DNA from: Planctomycetota bacterium
GTDB taxonomy: Bacteria; Planctomycetota; UBA1135; GCA-002686595
Reading direction: 5' to 3'
Length of the DNA stretch: 44,729 bases
Assembly (NCBI GenBank): GCA_016220085.1
Contig: JACRIN010000043.1
Location: 1-44,729, forward strand
Part shown: piece after piece, positions 21,425 to 29,265 of the stretch
Position numbering within the stretch: position 1 is the stretch's first letter
How the letters are laid out: the number at the start of each line of letters is the position of its first letter
Notes under the pieces: generated by a model
What the model saw: the letters and a program-made list of their open reading frames with translations, nothing else
Told to the model about the DNA's origin: nothing
The model's database searches: none
Made by a program: the position numbers and the translations under genes

Positions 21425-22897
21425 ATGTCGCAGTTCCAGAAGTCGTTCAAGCGTCGCCGCAACAAACACCGTCTCCAACACGCCGGCGGCGGCGGTGGCG
21501 GCGCGCCGTTCTTCGTCAAGAATCCCGAACGCCCCTGGATCGACTTCTCGAAGCTTCCGGCGGATCTGTCGCCGGAAGCGCTTGCCGAGCTCGAAAGCGC
21601 GCTCCCGAAGCCGCGCGCGAAGGCGAAGCAGAAACCGCTCGACTACGCGGCGGTGCAGAAGATGAAGCTCGAGGAGCTCCACGAATACGCCGAGGAAGAA
21701 GGCATCGAAGGCATCGGCGGCAAGAAGCGCGAGGACGTCGTCTTCGAGATCGCGTCGTTCAAGCTCAAGGAAGGCACGCCGGTGCACACCGAGGGCTGCC
21801 TCGAGATCACCAAGGAGAACCACGGGTTCCTGCGCAACCCGGCCAACGCGTATCTGCCGAGCTCGGACGACGTGTTCGTCCCGGGCTCGATGATCAACCA
21901 ATTCGGGCTGCAGACCGGGATGACGCTGAAGGGCTCGCTGCGGCCGACACTCGAGAACGAGCGCTACTTCGCGTTCGCCCATCTCGAGCTCGTCGACAAG
22001 CACGACCCCGACGACGCCGCGGTGCGTTCGCCGTTCAAGGAGCTCGTGCCGCTCTATCCCGAGCAGCGCATCCTGCTCGAAGGCGGCCCCGAGAACCCGC
22101 TCGAGATGCGGATCGTCGACCTGATCACGCCGATCGGGCGCGGCCAACGCGGCCTGATCGTCGCGCCGCCGCGAACGGGCAAGACGATCCTGCTGCAGAT
22201 GCTCGCGCGCTCGATCGTCACCAACGCGCCGGACGCGCACCTGATCATTCTCTTGATCGACGAGCGTCCCGAGGAAGTCACCGACTTCACGCGCATGCTG
22301 CCCGAGGGCAAGGCCGAGATCGTGTCGTCGACGTTCGACGAGCCCGCGTGGCACCACATCCAAGTCGCCGAGATGGTGATGCGCAAGGCGCGTTGCCTGG
22401 TCGAGGCGGGCGAAGATGTGATCATCCTGCTCGACTCGATCACGCGCCTCGCTCGCGCGTGCAACATCGAAGCGCCGTCGAACGGCAAACTCCTGTCGGG
22501 CGGCATCGAAGCGAGCGCGCTGCAGATGCCGAAGAAGTTCTTCGGCTCGGCCCGCAAGATCGAAGGCGGCGGCAGCCTGACCATCCTCGGCACGGCGTTG
22601 ATCGAAACCGGCTCGAAGATGGACGAGGTGATCTTCGAGGAGTTCAAGGGCACCGGCAACATGGAGCTCGTCCTCGAACGCCGCCTCGCCGACCGCCGCA
22701 TCTTCCCCGCGATCGACATCAATCGCTCGGGCACGCGCAAGGAGGAGCTGCTCTTCACGCCCGAGGAGATCCGCCGCGTGTGGATGCTCCGCAAGGTGCT
22801 GAACGAGATGGACCCGGTCGAGGCAATGGAGATGCTGATCCAGAAGATCAAGAAGACCCGCGTCAACGGCGAGTTCTTGCTCTCGATCGGTTCCTGA
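21425..22897 (+). CDS. rho: transcription termination factor Rho
   Basis: A 490-residue hexameric RNA helicase that ends transcription at unstructured C-rich RNA. The ATPase core has GRGQRGLIVAPPRTGKT (Walker A), LLIDERPEEVTDF, VSSTFDEPA, ILLDSITRLARA (Walker B) and FKGTGNMEL. Compared with E. coli Rho (419 residues) it has an extra N-terminal stretch of about 75 residues: basic QKSFKRRRNKHRLQ, a run of six Gly, then Pro/Lys-rich sequence. Such extensions occur in high-GC bacteria and can bind RNA. The last 35 bases overlap the end of the convergent rhombosortase gene. Confidence 0.97.
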   Translation: MSQFQKSFKRRRNKHRLQHAGGGGGGAPFFVKNPERPWIDFSKLPADLSPEALAELESALPKPRAKAKQKPLDYAAVQKMKLEELHEYAEEEGIEGIGGKKREDVVFEIASFKLKEGTPVHTEGCLEITKENHGFLRNPANAYLPSSDDVFVPGSMINQFGLQTGMTLKGSLRPTLENERYFAFAHLELVDKHDPDDAAVRSPFKELVPLYPEQRILLEGGPENPLEMRIVDLITPIGRGQRGLIVAPPRTGKTILLQMLARSIVTNAPDAHLIILLIDERPEEVTDFTRMLPEGKAEIVSSTFDEPAWHHIQVAEMVMRKARCLVEAGEDVIILLDSITRLARACNIEAPSNGKLLSGGIEASALQMPKKFFGSARKIEGGGSLTILGTALIETGSKMDEVIFEEFKGTGNMELVLERRLADRRIFPAIDINRSGTRKEELLFTPEEIRRVWMLRKVLNEMDPVEAMEMLIQKIKKTRVNGEFLLSIGS

Positions 22898-23450
22898 GCG
22901 CGGCGAGTCCCGCCGCGAGCACGCCGCCGACCGCGCCGGCGGCATGCGCTTCCGCCACCACCCGAAGCTCGCCGTCGAGCGAGGCGACCACCGCCGTGCC
23001 GTCGCGTTCGAACCACGTCTTCGCGGCGAACAGCGCGAGCGCGGCGACGGCGAGCACGCGTCGGCCGCGCGCGCCGGGCTCGAGGACGAGCTCGACCGCG
23101 AGCGCCGCGAAGACCGCCGACGAGAGCGCCGACGCGCCCTGGTAGCTCGCGACGTCGGGGCGGACGAACCACACCGCGAGCGTCGCGAGCGCGCCACCGG
23201 CCGCAACCGACGCGACGAGTAGCGCGCGGGACCGGAACTCGAGCCACGCGCCGAGCACGAGCAACACTCCGAGGTCGAGCGCGGCGAACGCGCGGCCGGT
23301 GTGGACCATGTGCCCGCTCGCGAGCCGCCAGAGCTCTCCATCCCTTACCGCGTCGCGAGTCAGGATGCACCGTTCCGCCGCGCCGTCGACGAAGCTCGCG
23401 ACGCACGCCGCCGCGACCAACCCGAGCGTGCACCAGGGCACGCGCCGCAT
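22863..23450 (-). CDS. rrtA: rhombosortase (rhomboid-family intramembrane serine protease)
   Basis: A 195-residue polytopic membrane protein. Candidate catalytic residues are S107 in YQGASALSS and H169 in AEAHAAGAVGG, with SGHMVH (45-50) near the N-terminus; this layout matches the rhombosortase branch, which is shorter than typical rhomboids and cleaves GlyGly-CTERM tails. Its ATG (23450) overlaps the stop of the preceding lipoprotein gene as ATGA, and that lipoprotein ends with a GlyGly tail, so enzyme and substrate are encoded side by side. The 3' end overlaps convergent rho by 35 bases. Confidence 0.85.
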   Translation of the reverse strand: MRRVPWCTLGLVAAACVASFVDGAAERCILTRDAVRDGELWRLASGHMVHTGRAFAALDLGVLLVLGAWLEFRSRALLVASVAAGGALATLAVWFVRPDVASYQGASALSSAVFAALAVELVLEPGARGRRVLAVAALALFAAKTWFERDGTAVVASLDGELRVVAEAHAAGAVGGVLAAGLAALRNRSRARTRR

Positions 23451-24286
23451 CACCGCCGCCGACGCACGGCACCCGCGAGCAAGCACAGCGCGGCGACGAC
23501 TTGCCAGCCGCCGAAACCGCCGGCGCCCGCGACGCCGCCGTTGACCGTCAGCGCCGGAGTGCCGCGCCCGCGCACGGTGCCCGACTTCGCCTGCTCACGA
23601 AACTCGTCGAGCGAAGTGTTCAGGCCGGCGATCAGCTCGTCGGTCGCTTGCACGAACCCCGCGTCCGCGGCTTCGCGCGCGACGCGCTGGACGTCGACCG
23701 CGGTGGAACGCTCGGCGAGGCTGCTCGCTCCCGACGCGTGCAACAAGAGGGCGCGCGAGCGCACGTCGAACACCGTCGCGTCGACGATCGTGCGCGTCTC
23801 GTTGCGGTTGCCCTCGACCATGAACGCGCCTACGACGGTCAGGTACATCAGAGACGAGCGACTCTCCTCGTTGAACTGCCGTTGCTCGTACGAGACGAGC
23901 GCGATCACGTCGAAGCCGTACAGCTTCGCGAGCTGATCGACGTTCTCGAAGCCGCCGCCGGGCGTGAGTTGGCTCGTCGGCAAGAGCTCGACCGCGCCGA
24001 TCTCCGGCCGATCGCGGAACGCATCCGCGATGCGCTTCAAGAGATCGCGACGGGTCATCTCGTCGAGGTCGTCGACGTTGCCGGAGTACGCCGGCGTCGG
24101 CGCGAACGCGAGGCCGACGCGCAACGGCAACTGGAGCGCGACGTCCTGCGCGGGCTGCGCCGCCGCGCCGCTCGGATAGAGGTAGTCGACGACGTTCGCC
24201 TTGCGCTGCACGGTAGGCGCCACGCACGCCGCGCCGGTCCAAGCGAGCACGACAGTGAGGAAGAAACGCACGAGCATCGGGTTCAT
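23450..24286 (-). CDS. rhombotarget lipoprotein with GlyGly-CTERM tail
   Basis: A 278-residue protein with signals at both ends. The N-terminal signal peptide has lipobox TGAAC (C21). The C-terminus has a Gly-rich stretch (GGVAGAGGFGG), a short hydrophobic helix (WQVVAALCLLAGA) and an RRRR end: a GlyGly-CTERM sorting signal cleaved by rhombosortase. The mid-region, with LPLRVGLAFAPT, IGAVELLPTSQLTPGGGF and GFDVIALVSYEQRQF, agrees with the rhombotarget lipoprotein family. ATG 24286 has GGAG seven bases upstream. Dual lipid anchor and C-terminal processing imply transfer of the matured protein across or onto the outer surface. Confidence 0.85.
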   Translation of the reverse strand: MNPMLVRFFLTVVLAWTGAACVAPTVQRKANVVDYLYPSGAAAQPAQDVALQLPLRVGLAFAPTPAYSGNVDDLDEMTRRDLLKRIADAFRDRPEIGAVELLPTSQLTPGGGFENVDQLAKLYGFDVIALVSYEQRQFNEESRSSLMYLTVVGAFMVEGNRNETRTIVDATVFDVRSRALLLHASGASSLAERSTAVDVQRVAREAADAGFVQATDELIAGLNTSLDEFREQAKSGTVRGRGTPALTVNGGVAGAGGFGGWQVVAALCLLAGAVRRRR

Positions 24287-24458
24287 GATCGGACTCCGGG
24301 TTGGAAGGTAGGCGCGCCACGCTATCGGCTCGACGGACGCGACGGCGCTCATTCCCTCCGAGCGCCCGAATCGCGGCGGCGAATCGACGCGCACGGCGAG
24401 CTCGCGCGAGCCGCGACTTTACTCGGGGACGGCGGGCGCGCACCATGGTCCGCTCTCC

Positions 24459-25697
24459 GTGCGCATCCTCCTCGGCATCGAAACCCTCGGGTTGATCGGC
24501 GGCAGCGAGCGTTACGCGTTGGCGCTCGCGCGCGCCCTCGCCGAGCGCGGGCACGAGGTCGCGGGCCTCTGCGCGCGACGGACCGAGGACGCGCCGAACG
24601 GTCTCTGCGTGTTCGAGCACGCGAGCTACGCCGACGACCGCGCGCGCGACGAAGACCTCGAGCCGCTGCTTGCGGATGTCGCAGCGTTCGAGCCCGACGT
24701 CGTGGTGCTGCTCTCCGGACGCGGCCGAGCGCTGGTGCGCGCGTTGCTCGGCGTGCGACCGAAGCTCCCGCTCGTGCGCTTCGTGCAAGACCACACGCTG
24801 TTCTGCCCGGGCCTCGACAAACTCCACGCCGACGGCAGCCCGTGCGAGCGGCCAATGGGTCTCGAGTGCCTCGCGCGCTACTACACCGGCGGCGGGTGCT
24901 TCGGTTTCCGTCGCGAGCTGCACGCGAGCCCGTTCGACGGCCTCGGCGGTCTGGTCAAGCATCAGGGCGCTCTCGCCGACGCCGGCCGCTTCGAACGCTT
25001 GCTGGTCGCGTCGAGCTACATGCGCCGCGAACTGCTCGCCGTCGGCTGCGCTCCCGAGCGCGTCGACGTCGTCCCCTACTTCACCCATTCGGCGTCGGAT
25101 GCGCTCGCACCGCGCGAACCGGCCGACGCCGTGCGCGACTTCGTGCTCGGTTCGGGCGAGCCCGTGCTCTTCACTCCCGCTCGACTCGCGTTGCCCGACA
25201 AGGGCGTCGACTTCCTGCTCTCCGCGCTCGGCAAGCTCGCGCGACCGTTCCGCGCGGTGATCGCGGGCGCGGGGCCGGCGGAGGCCTGGCTGCGCACCAA
25301 AGCGCGCGAGGAAGGTCTCGCCGAGCGCGTGCGCTTCACCGGTTGGCAGGACGCCGCGTCGATCGAGTGGCTGTACGCGCACGCGACGGCGATCGCATTC
25401 CCTTCGGTGTGGGACGAGCCGTTCGGCCTGGTCGGCATCGAGGCGATGGCGCACGCAAAGCCGGTGGTCGCGTTCGACGTCGGCGGCGTGCGCGAGTGGC
25501 TGGTCGAAGGCGAGACCGGCTTCGCCGTCGCACGGCGCGACACCGACGCGTTCGCGCGGGCGCTCGAGCGCGTGCTCGACGACTCCGCGCTCGCCACGCG
25601 TCTCGGCCGAGCCGGCCGCGCGCGCGTCGAGGCCGAGTTCCGCGCGCCGAAGCACCTCGAGCGGCTCGAGGTCGCGCTCGAGCGCGCGCTCGACTGA
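24459..25697 (+). CDS. GT4-family glycosyltransferase
   Basis: A 412-residue GT-B enzyme. The N-terminal half starts MRILLGIETLGLIGGSERYALAL, the usual acceptor-side loop; the C-terminal half has VLFTPARLALPDKGVDFLL, FTGWQDAASIEWLYAHA, AFPSVWDEPFGLVGIEAMA with the EPFG(L)-E donor motif, and a VGGVREWLVEGETG end. It would transfer a sugar from a nucleotide donor during surface polysaccharide or glycolipid synthesis. The GTG start at 24459 is in the divergent gap to the rhombotarget gene. Element A lies eight bases past its stop. Confidence 0.9.
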   Translation: MRILLGIETLGLIGGSERYALALARALAERGHEVAGLCARRTEDAPNGLCVFEHASYADDRARDEDLEPLLADVAAFEPDVVVLLSGRGRALVRALLGVRPKLPLVRFVQDHTLFCPGLDKLHADGSPCERPMGLECLARYYTGGGCFGFRRELHASPFDGLGGLVKHQGALADAGRFERLLVASSYMRRELLAVGCAPERVDVVPYFTHSASDALAPREPADAVRDFVLGSGEPVLFTPARLALPDKGVDFLLSALGKLARPFRAVIAGAGPAEAWLRTKAREEGLAERVRFTGWQDAASIEWLYAHATAIAFPSVWDEPFGLVGIEAMAHAKPVVAFDVGGVREWLVEGETGFAVARRDTDAFARALERVLDDSALATRLGRAGRARVEAEFRAPKHLERLEVALERALD

Positions 25698-25704
25698 CGC
25701 GCGG

Positions 25705-25923
25705 GGACACTGCCTCTCATCGCGGTACCAAGACGGCGGGGAAAACGCGCCGGCGGAGGAGTTCGCCGACACTCCACGGATGGACCTCGAGGCCGAACTT
25801 CATCGCCGGCGTTTCGAGCGGCTCGTGGTCGATCCTCTGGAGTCCAACCCGCACAGACCGCCGCAACCCGGCCTTCGTGGCGGAGCTCGCGCGTTCTCGG
25901 CCCAGCGGTGAGAGGCAGTGTCC
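25705..25923. repeat. dispersed inverted-repeat element A, short copy
   Basis: A 219-bp relative of 9729-10134. Its ends are 15-bp inverted repeats, GGACACTGCCTCTCA at 25705-25719 and its complement at 25909-25923. It keeps the motifs CCAAGACGG, CTCCACGGATG, CTCGAGGCCGA and CCCGCACAGACCGC of the long copy but lacks about 200 bp from the middle. It fills nearly the whole gap between two convergent glycosyltransferase genes, so it may act as their shared terminator. Confidence 0.8.
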
Positions 25924-25944
25924 GCGGGGACGCGTCGAAGGCGC

Positions 25945-26877
25945 TCATTCGGGCGCGCGCAGCCGCGCCAGCGTGCTCGCGAACGACTCCACGGGCCGCG
26001 GCGCGGCGAGCGCGGCTTCGGCGCGCTCCAACGCCAGCGCGAGCCATTCCAAGCGCTCGCGATCCTCCGAGAGCCAGGCGTCGAGCGCCTCGTGCTCGAG
26101 CGCGGCGACGTGCGCCGCGAGGTCGGACGCCGCGAGGTGCTTCCACTGGAAGAGCCACGTGTTGCGCTCGATCGCCGCGCGCACGAGGCGCTCGCTCGCG
26201 ACCTTGCCGATCGTGCCGCGATGGCGATGCTCGACCGACGACGCGACGACGAGCCGCGTGCGCTTCCCCGCTCGCCACGCGCGCCAACCGAGGTCGGCGT
26301 CCTCGAAGTAGAACGGCTCGAAGAGCGGATCGAAGCCGCCGAGCTCCGCGAAATCGCGCTTGCGGAAGAGGCACGCGCCGCCGACCGGGAACGCGACGTC
26401 GACATCGCGCCGTGGCGCGCGCGCGCGGCGCGTCAGACTCGGCTGATCGAAGCGCACGCGGCCGTCCTCGCACGCGAACTCGACCCACGACTCGACGCGC
26501 CGTTCGTCGCCGCCGAGCAGCACGCGCGGCACCGCGGCGAACACGCTCGGATCCTCCAGCGCTTCCACCAACGGCGCGAGCGCGCCGACGCGCACCAGGA
26601 CGTCGCTGTTCAGCGCGCGGACGAGCGCGTGCTTCGCGACCTCGATGCCGTTCGTCAGCGCGCGCGCGAAGCCGCCGTTGGTCGTCCGCGCGACGCAGCG
26701 CGCCTTCGGGAAGCGCTCGGCAAGCCGCGCCGCGAGCTCCCCGCCGCCGTCGTCGACCACGACGACCTCGTCGATGCCGCCGCGAGCGTTGAGTTCGAGC
26801 TGCAGCGCGACCAGCGTGCGCAGCGCGAGCTCCGGGTCGCCGTAAGCCGGCACGACGATCGAAATCGGAGAGTTCAT
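25945..26877 (-). CDS. GT2-family glycosyltransferase (rhamnosyltransferase-like)
   Basis: A 310-residue GT-A enzyme. It starts ISIVVPAYGDPELALRTL, with EVVVVDDGGG, TTNGGFARALTNGI and ALNSDVLV (the DxD-equivalent SD) and a later FYFEDADLGWRAWRAGK motif that supplies the catalytic base, as in WbbL-type transferases. It builds a glycan chain at the cytoplasmic face. Its ATG overlaps the stop of the upstream GT4-coiled-coil gene as ATGA, so the two enzymes likely work in one pathway. Confidence 0.9.
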   Translation of the reverse strand: MNSPISIVVPAYGDPELALRTLVALQLELNARGGIDEVVVVDDGGGELAARLAERFPKARCVARTTNGGFARALTNGIEVAKHALVRALNSDVLVRVGALAPLVEALEDPSVFAAVPRVLLGGDERRVESWVEFACEDGRVRFDQPSLTRRARAPRRDVDVAFPVGGACLFRKRDFAELGGFDPLFEPFYFEDADLGWRAWRAGKRTRLVVASSVEHRHRGTIGKVASERLVRAAIERNTWLFQWKHLAASDLAAHVAALEHEALDAWLSEDRERLEWLALALERAEAALAAPRPVESFASTLARLRAPE

Positions 26878-29180
26878 CGCGCGCGGCCCCGTTTGTCGCG
26901 AGTCGCGCTATCGCGAGTCGCGTCGGCCTTGCCGCGAGGCGCGCCGGCATCTCCGCGAGTCGCGTCGGGGTCACTGCGAGGCGCGGCGGCACCGTGCGCG
27001 CCCGCAACGTCGCCCAGCCTGCCGTGCGTGTCCGTTCCGCCGCCCGGCACGTCGGCGCCGTCGGGCCGCGCGCGCCAGCGTTCGAGCCGCTCGCCGAGCG
27101 CGCCCTTGCCGAAGAGCCCGATGCGATCGTCGAGCGCGGCGCGCATCTCGGCGCGGCGCCATTCGAGTTCGCCGCGCCAATCCGCGAGCCGGACGCGCGC
27201 GGCGGCGATTTCGTCGGCGAGTTCGCCGTCCGAGGCGGCGCCGGTGTCGCGCGCGAGCTCGCGCAAGCTGCGCTCGAGCCACGCGACGTGATCGCCGACG
27301 CGCTGGCGGTCGATGACGGCGACGCGGACGAGCTCCTGGATCCGCCGGTTCGCGTCCTGGCATTCCGCGAGCGCGGCGGTCGCGGTCGCGTGGGCCTCGC
27401 CGGCGCGCGCGACCTCGGTCTTCAGCTCCTCCGCGTGCGCGACGAGGCGCGCGAGCTCGAGGTCCGCGGCGCTCTTCGCGGTCGCGAGTGCGTCGCGCTC
27501 CGCGACCAACGCCGCGTGCTCGACTCGAAAGCGCTCCGCGAGCTCGCGCTGCGCGCGCGCGAGCCGCGCGACCTCGTCGCGGGCTTCCTTGCGGCGTTCG
27601 AGCGAGCGCGCGAGCCACTGGCGTTCGCGCCGCGCGTCGCGCGCGCGGTCCAGCACGTCGCGCGCGGCGCTCGAACGCACGCTCGCCGCGAAACCGCTCG
27701 CTCCGCCGACGCCGACGTGCGCGCGGAAGCGTTCGAGCCCGCGCGCGACGCGCTCGGTCAACGCCTCGAACGACTCGCTCGCGATCGCGGCGTGCTCCGC
27801 TCGGAACGCGACGAGGCTCGCGGGCGCCGGCACGGACTCGCGCCGCGCGGCGAGCAAGCTCTGGTAGTGCCCGAGCGTCGCGGTCGCCTCGTCGGCGAGC
27901 GTCCGCGGCGCGCGCACGCCCGCGCGCAACGCTTCGAGCGGCGCACGGTCGCGGATCCAGCCCGCGAGCACCTCGCGCCACGCCGCGACGTCGCCCGGCG
28001 CGACGAGCACGCCGTCGACACCGTCGCGAACGCTTTCGGCGAGCGCTCCGACCCGCGAGGCGAGCACCGGTCGACCGGCGGCGAAGCTCTCGCGGATCAC
28101 CAGCGGCGCGTTCTCGTCCCAGATCGAAGGCACGCAGAGCACGTCGAAGCTCGCGAACACGCGCGCGCGCTCGCCGGCGTCGAATCCGCCGTGCCACGTC
28201 GCGTCGACGTCCGCGGCGTGCGTGCGCAGCCTCGCTTCCCAGCGCAGATCGCTGGTCGAGCCCCAGATCGCGAGCTTGATGCGCGGACCGAGGCCGTCGA
28301 GCGCGGCGAGCAGGACGTGCAGGCCCTTGTGCTTCGACGTGCCGCCGACGAAGCCGAGGCGCAGCGCGCCGGACGTGCGCGCGGGCTCGACGCTCGCGAG
28401 CGCGGCGACGTCGATGCCGATCGGCTCGTGGACGACGCGCTCGCGTGCGAGTCCGGCGCGGACCAACTCGTCGGCGTAGAACGCGCTCGGCGAGAGCACC
28501 AAGTCGACCTCACGGAACGCCGCGAACCGTCGCTCGTCGAGCGCGCGCCGCTCGTCGAGCACCGTGCGCGCCTTGCGCGACGCGAAGTCGTCGCCGAGCG
28601 CCGCGGCGAGACGTTTGCGCACCGCGGGCTCGAGATCCGCGGGGAACATGCCGGCGTGGTAGTCGCCGAGTTCGCGGTGACGATTGAGCTCCGCCGCGGC
28701 GAGGTCGCAACGCGCGCACGCCTGGGCGTCGCCGATCCGCTCGCAGCGCGCGAGGTCCGGCCGCAGGTGCGTGACGCGGTGGCAGAACGCGAACGCGTCG
28801 TGCGCGGTGAAGACCACAGGCATTCCAGCGGCGCGCGCGGCGGCGAGCACACCGAGCCCGAGCTTCGCGACGTGGTGCACGTGCACGATGTCGGGCCGCT
28901 CGCGCTCGAGCCACTCGGCGAACGCCTGCTCGACGCCCTCGACCTCGAGTTGCGCGGCGGCGGAGCGCGGCGGCTCGTTGCGCGCGAGCCAGTGCACGCG
29001 ATAGCCGTCGCGCGCTTCGAGCCGCAGCGCGAGCTCGGAGAGCCGCGGCTGCCGGCGCGGCACGAACACGTGGACGTCGTGTCCTCGGCGCGCGAACTCG
29101 CGCGCCAGATCGGCGACGTGGTTCTCCACGCCCGTGCGTTCGAGCGGCGGGAAACCGTGCGCGACGAGCGCGATGCGCAT
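26874..29180 (-). CDS. GT4 glycosyltransferase fused to a long coiled coil with repeat tail
   Basis: A 768-residue protein. Residues 1-430 are a GT-B glycosyltransferase: HGFPPLERTGVENHVADLA, IVHVHHVAKLGLG, LGFVGGTSKHKGLHVLL and CVPSIWDENAPLVIRESFA. Residues about 440-725 are a highly charged coiled coil rich in Ala, Arg and Glu (RERQWLARSLERRKEARDEV). The last 40 residues hold four or five seven-residue units of the form x-x-A-T/P-R-G/D, from a 21-bp DNA repeat. A coiled coil on a glycosyltransferase could set glycan length or scaffold partners, as in chain-length-controlling transferases, but that is inference. The start at 29180 (MRIALVAHG) is clear. The following GT2 gene overlaps by four bases. 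Confidence 0.85.
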   Translation of the reverse strand: MRIALVAHGFPPLERTGVENHVADLAREFARRGHDVHVFVPRRQPRLSELALRLEARDGYRVHWLARNEPPRSAAAQLEVEGVEQAFAEWLERERPDIVHVHHVAKLGLGVLAAARAAGMPVVFTAHDAFAFCHRVTHLRPDLARCERIGDAQACARCDLAAAELNRHRELGDYHAGMFPADLEPAVRKRLAAALGDDFASRKARTVLDERRALDERRFAAFREVDLVLSPSAFYADELVRAGLARERVVHEPIGIDVAALASVEPARTSGALRLGFVGGTSKHKGLHVLLAALDGLGPRIKLAIWGSTSDLRWEARLRTHAADVDATWHGGFDAGERARVFASFDVLCVPSIWDENAPLVIRESFAAGRPVLASRVGALAESVRDGVDGVLVAPGDVAAWREVLAGWIRDRAPLEALRAGVRAPRTLADEATATLGHYQSLLAARRESVPAPASLVAFRAEHAAIASESFEALTERVARGLERFRAHVGVGGASGFAASVRSSAARDVLDRARDARRERQWLARSLERRKEARDEVARLARAQRELAERFRVEHAALVAERDALATAKSAADLELARLVAHAEELKTEVARAGEAHATATAALAECQDANRRIQELVRVAVIDRQRVGDHVAWLERSLRELARDTGAASDGELADEIAAARVRLADWRGELEWRRAEMRAALDDRIGLFGKGALGERLERWRARPDGADVPGGGTDTHGRLGDVAGAHGAAAPRSDPDATRGDAGAPRGKADATRDSATRDKRGRAR
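26912..26995. repeat. 21-bp tandem repeat inside the GT4-coiled-coil gene
   Basis: Four in-frame 21-bp units, each starting CGCGAG or TGCGAG and alternating AGTCGCG and AGGCGCG cores, encode the seven-residue repeats of the protein tail. A partial fifth unit precedes them at about 26897-26911. Confidence 0.75.
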
Positions 29181-29265
29181 ACCGCAGAGTGTAAGAAGCC
29201 GACGACCCGGGTTCGACATGCATCGACAGCTTGCGTCGCGAGGCGTAGAACCAAGCGCGTTCGCC

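Noticed and set aside
23501..26311. Long plus-strand frame running through several genes on both strands
   Set aside because: It crosses the rhombotarget gene in antisense, the GT4 gene out of frame and element A; Arg-rich throughout. A GC artefact.
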